Shown here piece after piece: positions 1 to 4,990 of a stretch of 5,364 nucleotides of DNA (its first letter is position 1; each line of letters opens with the position of its first letter). The translations under genes and the position numbers were made by a program. The notes under the pieces are model-generated. The model was not told where the DNA came from and did not search any database. It saw only the letters and a list, made by a program, of their open reading frames with translations. Source of the DNA: Candidatus Omnitrophota bacterium (GTDB taxonomy: Bacteria; Omnitrophota; Gorgyraeia; 2-01-FULL-45-10); contig JAPLMG010000230.1 in assembly GCA_026387165.1 (NCBI GenBank), positions 1 to 5,364 of the forward strand, read 5' to 3'.

Positions 1-32
1 TCGTATGCTCCTATTCGTCGCATCCTCAGGAT

Positions 33-53
33 CAATTTTACTCCGTAAAATTG
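33..53. repeat. perfect 9-bp inverted repeat (hairpin)
   Basis: CAATTTTAC and GTAAAATTG flank a TCC loop, giving a perfect AT-rich 9-bp stem. On the plus strand it is followed by GATTTTAA, a weak T-tract. It may be a weak terminator for something left of the window, or part of a dispersed repeat. No gene can be supported in bases 1-110. Confidence 0.45.
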
Positions 54-110
54 GATTTTAACATATAAATATTGACAGGGTCAATAAGATTGCAAAAGAG
101 TATATAGAAT

Positions 111-139
111 TTGACAAGCAACGACTTATCATGTTAAAT
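111..139 (+). promoter_or_regulatory. putative sigma70 promoter of tRNA-Leu
   Basis: A perfect -35 hexamer TTGACA (111-116) is followed after 17 bases by TTAAAT (134-139), which matches four of six positions of the -10 consensus. The -10 ends 21 bases before the tRNA, close to the 23 bases seen for the tRNA-Ala promoter, which supports the call. A second TTGACA at 72-77 lacks a properly spaced -10. Confidence 0.55.
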
Positions 140-160
140 TATGATGTTAGCGAAAACAAC

Positions 161-246
161 GCCAGGGTGATGAAATGGCAAACATGATGGTCTCAAAAAC
201 CATTGTCCGTAAGGGCTTGAGGGTTCGACTCCCTCCTCTGGCACCA
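161..246 (+). tRNA. tRNA-Leu (anticodon CAA)
   Basis: This is a class II tRNA of 86 bases including an encoded CCA end. The acceptor arms GCCAGGG and CTCTGGC pair over seven positions with one G-U. The anticodon stem ATGGT/ACCAT (187-191, 199-203) encloses loop CTCAAAA, giving anticodon CAA at 194-196, which reads UUG. A long variable arm (TGTCCGTAAGGGCTT) is expected for leucine tRNAs. The T arm is GAGGG-TTCGACT-CCCTC, the discriminator is A, and CCA is at 244-246. No intron is seen. No terminator separates it from the endonuclease gene that begins 17 bases later, so the two may share a transcript. Confidence 0.95.
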
Positions 247-263
247 ATTTATACATATCCAAA

Positions 264-929
264 ATGTCCTTCTGGTCACCACAAATATCTTACGTTATAG
301 GATTGATCACTACCGATGGCAACCTTTCGATTGATAAAAGGCACATCTCTTTAACTTCTACCGAAAAACAGCAGCTGAGAACTTTCCGAAAGTGTCTTAA
401 TATTAATAATAGAATCTGTGATAATCCCTCCCAGAAAACCATGTGCTATAAAGTTACTTTTGGGAACGTGAAATTTTATAACAAGCTATTAAAGATCGGG
501 CTCATGCCTACCAAGACGTCTAAATTAGGCCCGCTGAATATACCTAACAAGTACTTTGCTGATTTTTTAAGGGGCCACATAGATGGTGACGGCTCAATAA
601 TATGCTATACGGATAAGCATAATTCTTATAAAGGCAAGGTCTATACTTATCACCGTCTTTATGTAACTCTACGCTCAGCAAGTCATAGACACATCAAATG
701 GATCCAACGGCGTATTTACAATAATTTAAGTATTAAAGGGTGCTTAAGCGGCTGGAAAAGTCCGAGGGCAGAAAATTTAAAAACACTCTGGACTTTAAGA
801 TTCTGTAAGAATGAATCTCTGGTATTGTTAAAATATCTTTACTATGACAAAGATGCCCCCTGTTTACGAAGAAAAAGAAATGTCGCTATATCCTTCTTGA
901 GAAGATATCATGGTGGCTCTGAGCTTTAA
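264..929 (+). CDS. LAGLIDADG-family homing endonuclease (free-standing)
   Basis: The 221-residue protein carries two LAGLIDADG-type helices about 90 residues apart: VIGLITTDG at 11-19 and FLRGHIDGDG at 101-110. The candidate catalytic acidic residues are D18 and D109. That layout fits a monomeric two-motif homing nuclease, which makes a site-specific double-strand break to spread its own gene. The C-terminal half is basic and aromatic, including PCLRRKR at 199-205, suiting DNA contact. The ATG at 264 is the first start after the tRNA and lies eight codons before motif 1. It has no evident Shine-Dalgarno sequence, so translation may be weak or depend on the tRNA-Leu transcript. The gene is visibly more AT-rich than the operon on the other strand, as expected for a mobile gene. 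It is not inside an intron or intein. A LAGLIDADG maturase or WhiA-like regulator is less likely. The target site is unknown. Confidence 0.85.
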   Translation: MSFWSPQISYVIGLITTDGNLSIDKRHISLTSTEKQQLRTFRKCLNINNRICDNPSQKTMCYKVTFGNVKFYNKLLKIGLMPTKTSKLGPLNIPNKYFADFLRGHIDGDGSIICYTDKHNSYKGKVYTYHRLYVTLRSASHRHIKWIQRRIYNNLSIKGCLSGWKSPRAENLKTLWTLRFCKNESLVLLKYLYYDKDAPCLRRKRNVAISFLRRYHGGSEL

Positions 930-940
930 TATTACATTGC

Positions 941-993
941 ATACAACTTGGGTACAACCAATACAACTTGGATACAAATACAACTTGGATACA
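941..993 (+). repeat. three direct copies of a 17-bp repeat
   Basis: The unit ATACAACTTGGRTACAA occurs at 941-957, 961-977 and 978-993 (the last is one base short). The first and second copies are separated by ACCA; the second and third abut. The third copy ends three bases before the -35 box of the tRNA-Ala promoter. It could be an array of binding sites or a slippage-made tandem repeat. Nothing else is seen between the endonuclease stop codon and the promoter. Confidence 0.85.
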
Positions 994-996
994 TGT

Positions 997-1025
997 TTGA
1001 CAAAGGCGTTCGAATAACTTATAAT
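997..1025 (+). promoter_or_regulatory. consensus sigma70 promoter of tRNA-Ala
   Basis: TTGACA (997-1002), exactly 17 bases, then TATAAT (1020-1025) is a full-consensus housekeeping promoter. Transcription would begin near 1032, giving a leader of about 16 bases before the tRNA at 1049. It shows that tRNA-Ala is transcribed independently of the tRNA-Leu/endonuclease unit. Confidence 0.9.
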
Positions 1026-1048
1026 GATTTCCGCAATAAGAGATCAAA

Positions 1049-1122
1049 GGGGCTGTAGTGAAGAGGTATCACATCACAATGGCATTGTGAGGTCACGAGT
1101 TCGATTCTCGTCAGCTCCACCA
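1049..1122 (+). tRNA. tRNA-Ala (anticodon GGC)
   Basis: This is a 74-base class I tRNA with encoded CCA. The acceptor arms GGGGCTG and CAGCTCC pair fully and include the G3-U70 wobble that marks alanine tRNAs. The D arm is GTGA-AGAGGTA-TCAC with a short 7-base loop. The anticodon arm TCACA-ATGGCAT-TGTGA gives anticodon GGC at 1081-1083. The variable loop is GGTC and the T arm is ACGAG-TTCGATT-CTCGT. The discriminator is A and CCA lies at 1120-1122. The GCTTCG repeat element begins at the next base. Confidence 0.96.
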
Positions 1123-1243
1123 TTCTGCTTCGCCAATCAGAGAGTAAAGCTCGGGTATGGCTTCGCAGAAATTACAGCAAGTTGAAAGCAGAATGTCTCT
1201 CCGAAGCCCTAACTCAGTTTGCGAATTGAAGGGCGAAGGAGGA
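1123..1243. repeat. GCTTCG-rich element, copy flanking tRNA-Ala
   Basis: It starts with TTCTGCTTCGCC (1123-1134), identical to the starts of the two repeat units inside the mla operon at 3949 and 4022. A further stretch, GGCTTCGCAGAAATTA (from 1159), aligns with 3984-4000. The right end, TTGAAGGGCGAAG (1226-1238), is the exact inverse of CTTCGCCCTTCAA in both operon units, so the element has inverted termini. Internal arms TTCTGCTT (1123-1130) and AAGCAGAA (1186-1193) can pair. The right terminus also supplies the Shine-Dalgarno of the nuclease remnant that follows. Confidence 0.7.
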
Positions 1244-1257
1244 CAATAAATAGTGTT

Positions 1258-1284
1258 ATGTATATAGTCTATATCCTTGTCAGG
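1258..1284 (+). pseudogene. 5' remnant of a GIY-YIG-type nuclease gene
   Basis: AAGGAGG at 1236-1242 is a strong ribosome-binding site 15 bases before the ATG at 1258, a spacing longer than usual. The first nine codons read MYIVYILVR, which matches the start of small GIY-YIG (UvrC N-terminal/YhbQ-like) proteins, where the first tyrosines and YIL form strand 1 and the GIY motif. Immediately after, at about 1285, the sequence becomes the nested palindrome. No GIY helix, catalytic arginine or glutamate follows, and the frame then runs on through the palindrome and antisense to the phosphatase gene. The family call rests on only nine residues, so it is tentative. A chance open frame is the alternative. 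Confidence 0.45.
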
Positions 1285-1287
1285 AAA

Positions 1288-1373
1288 AAAATAGGGACGT
1301 GGAAAAAAATAGGGACGGGTTCATTTTTATATTTTTATAAAAATGAACCCGTCCCTATTTTAGTCCCTATTTT
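1288..1373. repeat. nested palindromic element (REP/MITE-like)
   Basis: Inner arms 1306-1331 and 1336-1361 form a perfect 26-bp inverted repeat around a TTTT loop; their outer parts read AAAATAGGGACGGGTTCA and its complement. Outer arms AAAATAGGGAC (1288-1298) and GTCCCTATTTT (1363-1373) repeat the same motif and can also pair. The AAAATAGGGACG motif is thus present twice on the left and inverted twice on the right, as in composite REP-like elements. No transposase gene is present in the window. Confidence 0.85.
1303..1361 (-). terminator. probable intrinsic terminator of the mla-phosphatase operon
   Basis: Read on the minus strand, the 26-bp hairpin has a GC-containing base and is followed at once by seven T residues (complement of A at 1303-1309). 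It lies 31 bases past the ancestral phosphatase stop and 65 bases past the present one. On the plus strand the hairpin ends in TTTT, so it may stop convergent transcription from the tRNA side too. Confidence 0.6.
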
Positions 1374-1425
1374 ACTATTTTACTCTCAAGATCAGATGAT
1401 CTTTATAACGATAAGCGTGATATCG

Positions 1426-3315
1426 TCATGCTGTGTGGATCTGTGTGGATCTTGGCTCGAAATTCCGCACGTCTTTTAATATCGCGTCGATGATACCTTT
1501 GGAAGGAAAGCCTCCGGAGGCTTTTGCGGCTTTGATGAGCCTCTCCCCGCCGTAGAGCTCCCGGCGCGAATTCATCGCTTCCGTAATCCCATCGGTATAC
1601 AGAATAAATGTATCGCCTTTCTTAAATTGCAGTTCTTTTCCTCCGTATACGGAATCTATGATCCCCAGAGGCGTGCCTTCGGATACGTCCAAAAGCTCTT
1701 CCTCCCCCGTCGCATTGAGTCGTATTACGGGCAGATGCCCCCCATTGGAGAACTTAACCGTCCTCTTCTTCATGTCGAATATGAGATAGAAAGCCGTAAC
1801 GAATAGGCTTGAGGAGGACTCTTTAGCAAGCTTCGAATTGAGGCCGCTTAAAACAGCTTCCGGCGCCACTCCGGGCGCCGCAAAAAACTTAAATTCACTC
1901 GTAACCATAGCCATGAAGAGGCTGGCGGGCACGCCCTTACCCGACACGTCGCCTATCATTACGCCCAGCGTTCCGTCGCTGAAAGCCCTGAAATCATAAA
2001 GATCGCCGCCGATCTGATGCGCAGTAAACATCGCCGCTTCGATATCCATGCCTTCGGCCTCGGGAAGGCTCTTTGGGAGAAAGCTCTCCTGGATCTTCTT
2101 CGCTATGTTAAGTTCGTTCTCCAGAAGCAGCCGCTTCTTCCATTCCGAAATATATTTGTAGAGCGTAAGGGACATATAAAACAGGACCAGGATCATGCCC
2201 GGATAGAAGAGATCTATCCAGCTTCCCCATATGTTAAATATCAGTATGGCCGCCGCCAGGAAGAAGAGCTCTATCAGCATAAGTATAAAAAGGCCTTTTA
2301 TGGGCTTTGTCCTTAATGTGGCGATAGCAGTCACGATGGAAAGGATGACTAAGATGAGAAGGTTCATTCCTTTGGAGGCGCGGGATATAAAACGTCCCGA
2401 TAGTAGTGAATTAAAGACTTCGGCATGCATGCCGAATCCGGGATAGAGCGTTTCGAACGGGTTAGGGTGAAGGTCCACCGTCCCGGTAGCTGTAAGCCCT
2501 ACGACGCATACCTTATCCTTGAAAAGTTTGAGATCAAGGATAGGTTTTTGCCCTATGGCAGGCGCTACAAACGACTGCACTATATCGGAGTACGAATAGT
2601 GCCTGTACGCCTTGCCCCACTTTCCGGAAAAGTTTATGATCATATTGGAAGAGCCGTCCAAAGGTATCTTTAAACTGCCTAAGGTGATATACCTGCCGGG
2701 TGAGATCACGGCATCTTTGACAGATATGCCCAAATAATCGCATGTGGCGAGAAATGATATATACGGATACCAGCTGCCGCCGTAATTCACCAAGAGCGGA
2801 ATACGGCGAAACTTCCCGTCGATATCGGGGAATATATTTATGTGGCCTTCACCTCTATCCACCAGGCTGAACCTTAAAAGGTTCTTTGCGGAGTACTCTT
2901 TTGCGGACGCGTAGAGAGCCCCCCTCTTCATCTCCAGGTCAAAGACGAACGGCAGGTATACTCCCCTGGAATCTTTAATGGCGCCTTCGAGCTCATCGTC
3001 GTATTCGCCCGGCTGGCTGAAGAATATGTCGAAGATTATCGATCTGGCGCCCGCTTCCGAAAGGGCTTTTATGAGGAGGGCGTGATAATTTCTCGCGATG
3101 GGCCATTGGCCCAGGTTCTTTAAGGTATCGTCGCCTATCTCTATAAGTACCACCTTATCCGTGGTGGCAGGCGCTCTCCTCAAATGAAATCTGAGGTCGA
3201 GCGTTTCGAGTTCGTAGTTGTCGGCCAGCCGCATATAGGAGATGAGAAGGACCGAGAGGGCTATTATTGGAAGAATTAAATAATGAAGCAGCTTTGCCGC
3301 CTTATTGAATTTCAT
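1426..3315 (-). CDS. CHASE2-transmembrane-SpoIIE/PP2C phosphatase, C-terminus frameshifted
   Basis: The 629-residue protein has a membrane segment at 11-29, an extracytoplasmic CHASE2 sensor at about 33-310 (with YPGFGMHAEVFNSLL near its end), three membrane segments at about 317-334, 341-361 and 367-386, a helical linker, and a cytoplasmic PP2C/SpoIIE (RsbU-like) domain from about 425. Metal-site motifs present are GGDLYD (436-441), GDVSGKG (455-461) and LYTDG (572-576). Such proteins remove phosphate from serine or threonine, typically on STAS anti-anti-sigma proteins. The last conserved strand is missing: the present frame ends FEPRSTQIHTA. The other frame encodes HDDITLIVIKII, stopping at 1392-1394, and deleting one 10-bp copy joins it in frame (637 residues). 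The lost DD includes a metal ligand, so activity is doubtful. The ATG overlaps the mlaD stop (TAATG), with no clear Shine-Dalgarno sequence, implying coupled translation. The domain call is firm; the in vivo state is not. Confidence 0.88.
   Translation of the reverse strand: MKFNKAAKLLHYLILPIIALSVLLISYMRLADNYELETLDLRFHLRRAPATTDKVVLIEIGDDTLKNLGQWPIARNYHALLIKALSEAGARSIIFDIFFSQPGEYDDELEGAIKDSRGVYLPFVFDLEMKRGALYASAKEYSAKNLLRFSLVDRGEGHINIFPDIDGKFRRIPLLVNYGGSWYPYISFLATCDYLGISVKDAVISPGRYITLGSLKIPLDGSSNMIINFSGKWGKAYRHYSYSDIVQSFVAPAIGQKPILDLKLFKDKVCVVGLTATGTVDLHPNPFETLYPGFGMHAEVFNSLLSGRFISRASKGMNLLILVILSIVTAIATLRTKPIKGLFILMLIELFFLAAAILIFNIWGSWIDLFYPGMILVLFYMSLTLYKYISEWKKRLLLENELNIAKKIQESFLPKSLPEAEGMDIEAAMFTAHQIGGDLYDFRAFSDGTLGVMIGDVSGKGVPASLFMAMVTSEFKFFAAPGVAPEAVLSGLNSKLAKESSSSLFVTAFYLIFDMKKRTVKFSNGGHLPVIRLNATGEEELLDVSEGTPLGIIDSVYGGKELQFKKGDTFILYTDGITEAMNSRRELYGGERLIKAAKASGGFPSKGIIDAILKDVRNFEPRSTQIHTA
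1431..1452. repeat. 10-bp tandem duplication causing a frameshift
   Basis: CTGTGTGGAT occurs at 1431-1440 and again at 1441-1450, and period-10 identity continues through 1452. The tract lies inside the 3' end of the phosphatase gene. Because 10 is not a multiple of three, the extra copy shifts the frame. With one copy removed, the gene would continue to a TGA at 1392-1394. Confidence 0.95.
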
Positions 3316-3929
3316 TATTTTTTTGAGAGGAGCTTCCAGGGATTCTTTTTTATATCCTCGCTGAATTCCTTGAAGTTCACGGCGGTCTGTTCCATATTCA
3401 AGAGCAAGCTGTCGATCTTAGTCCTGTTATCCTTTACCACGCCGTTAACGTTCGATGTGAGCTCCCTGAATTCCGTAAGAGTTTTGTCGAGAGAGCCGGC
3501 TATGGCGTCCACCTGCTTCATGATCTTCCTCATCTCCACGGGATCTTCGCTTGATACAGTATCGCCGTTCTTCGCGAAAGGCTTATCGGGCGAACCGGGT
3601 GTGAGGCCCAAAAAGGCGTCACCCACTATACCGCTTGAAGATATGTAAGCTATAGAGTCCTCGTGTATCTTCGCGTCTTTATCTAAAAGAAGCGTAAGCT
3701 CTATCTTGGTCTCCGGGCTATAGATAAACTTTATATTCTCTATGCGGCCTATCTCTATGCCCGACAGCTTTACTACGGAGTCGGCCTTCAGGCCTTCGGC
3801 GTAGTTGAACTGAGTCTTCAGCCTGTAAGGCTTATCGCTGAAATTTGTGGTCTTCAGCCAGAATATCGACGCTACGACTATGGCCGCCGCCACTATCAAA
3901 CCGGTCTTCAATTCATTCGTTATCTTCAT
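3315..3929 (-). CDS. mlaD: MlaD-family (MCE domain) lipid-transport protein
   Basis: The 204-residue protein has a short cytoplasmic start, one membrane anchor at about 9-26, and a periplasmic MCE domain at about 36-115. The family pattern VKLSGIEIGRIENI is at 53-66, and SSGIVGDAFLGLTPGS at 98-113 is the usual end of the domain. The remainder (130-195) is helical and polar, suggesting a short coiled stalk. In this family the protein forms a hexameric ring on the MlaE permease and passes phospholipids or related lipids across the periplasm. The ATG at 3927-3929 has AGGGAGG ten bases upstream. The gene lies downstream of mlaE and mlaF on the same strand but is separated from mlaF by a repeat element of about 209 bp. 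No mlaC or mlaB is in the window. The family is certain; the cargo is not visible. Confidence 0.93.
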   Translation of the reverse strand: MKITNELKTGLIVAAAIVVASIFWLKTTNFSDKPYRLKTQFNYAEGLKADSVVKLSGIEIGRIENIKFIYSPETKIELTLLLDKDAKIHEDSIAYISSSGIVGDAFLGLTPGSPDKPFAKNGDTVSSEDPVEMRKIMKQVDAIAGSLDKTLTEFRELTSNVNGVVKDNRTKIDSLLLNMEQTAVNFKEFSEDIKKNPWKLLSKK

Positions 3930-3939
3930 CCGCGTTCGT

Positions 3940-3946
3940 CCTCCCT
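3940..3946 (-). promoter_or_regulatory. Shine-Dalgarno of mlaD
   Basis: The complement reads AGGGAGG, ending ten bases before the mlaD ATG. It lies just outside the left end of the repeat element, so the insertion has left mlaD with its own ribosome-binding site. Confidence 0.7.
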
Positions 3947-3948
3947 TT

Positions 3949-4157
3949 TTCTGCTTCGCCCTTCAACTAGTAGTAGCCGGTAGGGCTTCGCAGGAATTAG
4001 TTGTAAGGTCCTACGAAGCCATTCTGCTTCGCCCTTCAACTGTCAATAGCCGGTGGGGCTACGCAGGAATGGTTCCTACGAAGCGCTACCGCCGTTGGAT
4101 ACTTGAAGCGCAAAGTAGAACCATACCCGAATTTATGAGTTGGATGGCGAAGTAGAC
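3949..4157. repeat. GCTTCG-rich element with inverted ends, inserted between mlaF and mlaD
   Basis: It fills nearly the whole 233-bp gap between mlaF and mlaD. Two direct units begin with the identical 20-mer TTCTGCTTCGCCCTTCAACT (3949-3968 and 4022-4041), followed by related sequence with AGCCGGTRGGGCT and CGCAGGAAT. Each unit has a hairpin: 3984-3995 with 4009-4020 (11 of 12 paired) and 4058-4069 with 4073-4084 (10 of 12). The right end AGTTGGATGGCGAAGTAGAC (4138-4157) is a 16/20 inverse of the left end, and another degenerate inverse copy lies at 4101-4120. It looks like a non-autonomous, MITE-like insertion or a set of nested ones. No protein in it can be supported. Confidence 0.75.
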
Positions 4158-4162
4158 GCCCC

Positions 4163-4960
4163 TTATTTAATCAGTTGCTCTAAATAATCATCTTTCTGCT
4201 GGAAAAACTTTATCGGGCCGTCGGGAGAGCCCGCTATAAACTGCTGGACCATGGGGTTGGCGTTATTCTTCATCGTATCGGACGCTCCCACCTCCAGCAC
4301 CCTGCCCTCATATAACATGGCCACCCTGTCGGCAATCGAAAATACGCTCTTCATATCGTGCGTCACCACGACGCTCGTTATTGAAAGTTTCTTTGAGAGA
4401 TCCAGTATTAGCTTATCTATGACGCCCGCCACTATCGGATCCAGGCCCGCCGTCGGCTCATCGTAGAATATTATTTCGGGATCCATCACTATGGCCCTGG
4501 CCAGCCCCACCCTCTTCCTCATGCCTCCGGAAAGCTGGCTGGGCATAAGATCTTCGAAGCCTCTTAAGCCCACCATCTCCAGCTTCATCTTCACCACTAT
4601 ATCTATGACGCTCCTGTCGAGCTTTGTATGCTCTCTCAACGGCAGGCTTACGTTCTCACCGACCGTCATCGAATCGAAAAGCGCCGCGGACTGGAAGCAC
4701 ATCCCTATCTTCTTCTTTACGGCGTCGAGGCCGTCCTCATTCAGAGAGGCGAGATCTTTACCCAGGACCGACACCTTTCCGGAATCGGGCTTTAACGCTC
4801 CTGTAAGATGGCGCAGGAACGTGGACTTGCCGCAACCCGACCCGCCCATTATTACGAAAGTCTCACCCCTGTAAATGTCGAGAGTGACGCCGTTAAGTAT
4901 GACCCTTTCGCCGAACTTCTTTACTACGTTCTCGGCGCTTATGATTATCTCTTTTTCCAT
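4163..4960 (-). CDS. mlaF: MlaF-family ABC transporter ATPase
   Basis: From the ATG at 4958-4960 the protein has 265 residues, normal for the family. Walker A is GGSGCGKST (39-47), the Q-loop glutamine is Q90 within CFQSAALFDSMTVGENV, the signature is LSGGM (143-147) followed by RKRVGLARA, Walker B is IIFYDE (163-168), the D-loop is AGLD (171-174), and the switch histidine is H201. The FQSAALFDSMTV and LSGGMRKRVGLARAI patterns are typical of MlaF-type ATPases. It would power the MlaE permease from the cytoplasmic side. An in-frame TTG at 4988-4990 abuts the mlaE stop and would add ten residues, but those codons are made from the GGGGTC palindrome and are not conserved-looking, so the ATG is preferred. 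Neither start has a good Shine-Dalgarno sequence, which suggests coupling with mlaE. All catalytic motifs are intact. Confidence 0.94.
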   Translation of the reverse strand: MEKEIIISAENVVKKFGERVILNGVTLDIYRGETFVIMGGSGCGKSTFLRHLTGALKPDSGKVSVLGKDLASLNEDGLDAVKKKIGMCFQSAALFDSMTVGENVSLPLREHTKLDRSVIDIVVKMKLEMVGLRGFEDLMPSQLSGGMRKRVGLARAIVMDPEIIFYDEPTAGLDPIVAGVIDKLILDLSKKLSITSVVVTHDMKSVFSIADRVAMLYEGRVLEVGASDTMKNNANPMVQQFIAGSPDGPIKFFQQKDDYLEQLIK

Positions 4961-4972
4961 ATTGTTTTCTTT

Positions 4973-4985
4973 GGGGTCAGACCCC
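4973..4985. repeat. 13-bp palindrome between mlaE and mlaF
   Basis: GGGGTC-A-GACCCC is a perfect inverted repeat with a single central base. It lies in the 30-bp gap between the mlaE stop and the preferred mlaF ATG. It may be a minimal REP-like unit. On the transcript it would form a tight GC hairpin just upstream of the mlaF start and could affect its translation. Confidence 0.7.
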
Positions 4986-4990
4986 TTCAA

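Noticed and set aside
161..929. Group I intron in tRNA-Leu carrying the endonuclease gene
   Set aside because: The tRNA is complete with an encoded CCA and no interruption, and no second tRNA half follows the endonuclease gene.
1219..1479. Plus-strand open frame of 86 codons spanning the nuclease remnant and palindrome
   Set aside because: Only the part from 1258 to about 1284 resembles a protein. The rest translates the palindrome and then runs antisense to the phosphatase gene.
2017..2673. Three overlapping plus-strand open frames opposite the phosphatase gene
   Set aside because: They lie antisense to a clearly recognisable CHASE2/SpoIIE coding sequence, have no domain pattern and no ribosome-binding sites.
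2534..2743. Minus-strand 69-codon frame inside the phosphatase gene
   Set aside because: It is an alternative frame of the CHASE2 region with no independent support.
3283..3648. Plus-strand 121-codon frame opposite mlaD
   Set aside because: It is antisense to the MCE domain gene and shows no protein family features.
3847..4155. Plus-strand 102-codon frame across the mlaD start and the repeat element
   Set aside because: It is part antisense to mlaD and part repeat DNA. Hairpins and inverted copies explain the sequence better than coding does.
3949..4157. CRISPR array
   Set aside because: Only two direct units plus inverted degenerate copies are present, the units abut without unique spacers, and no cas gene is near.
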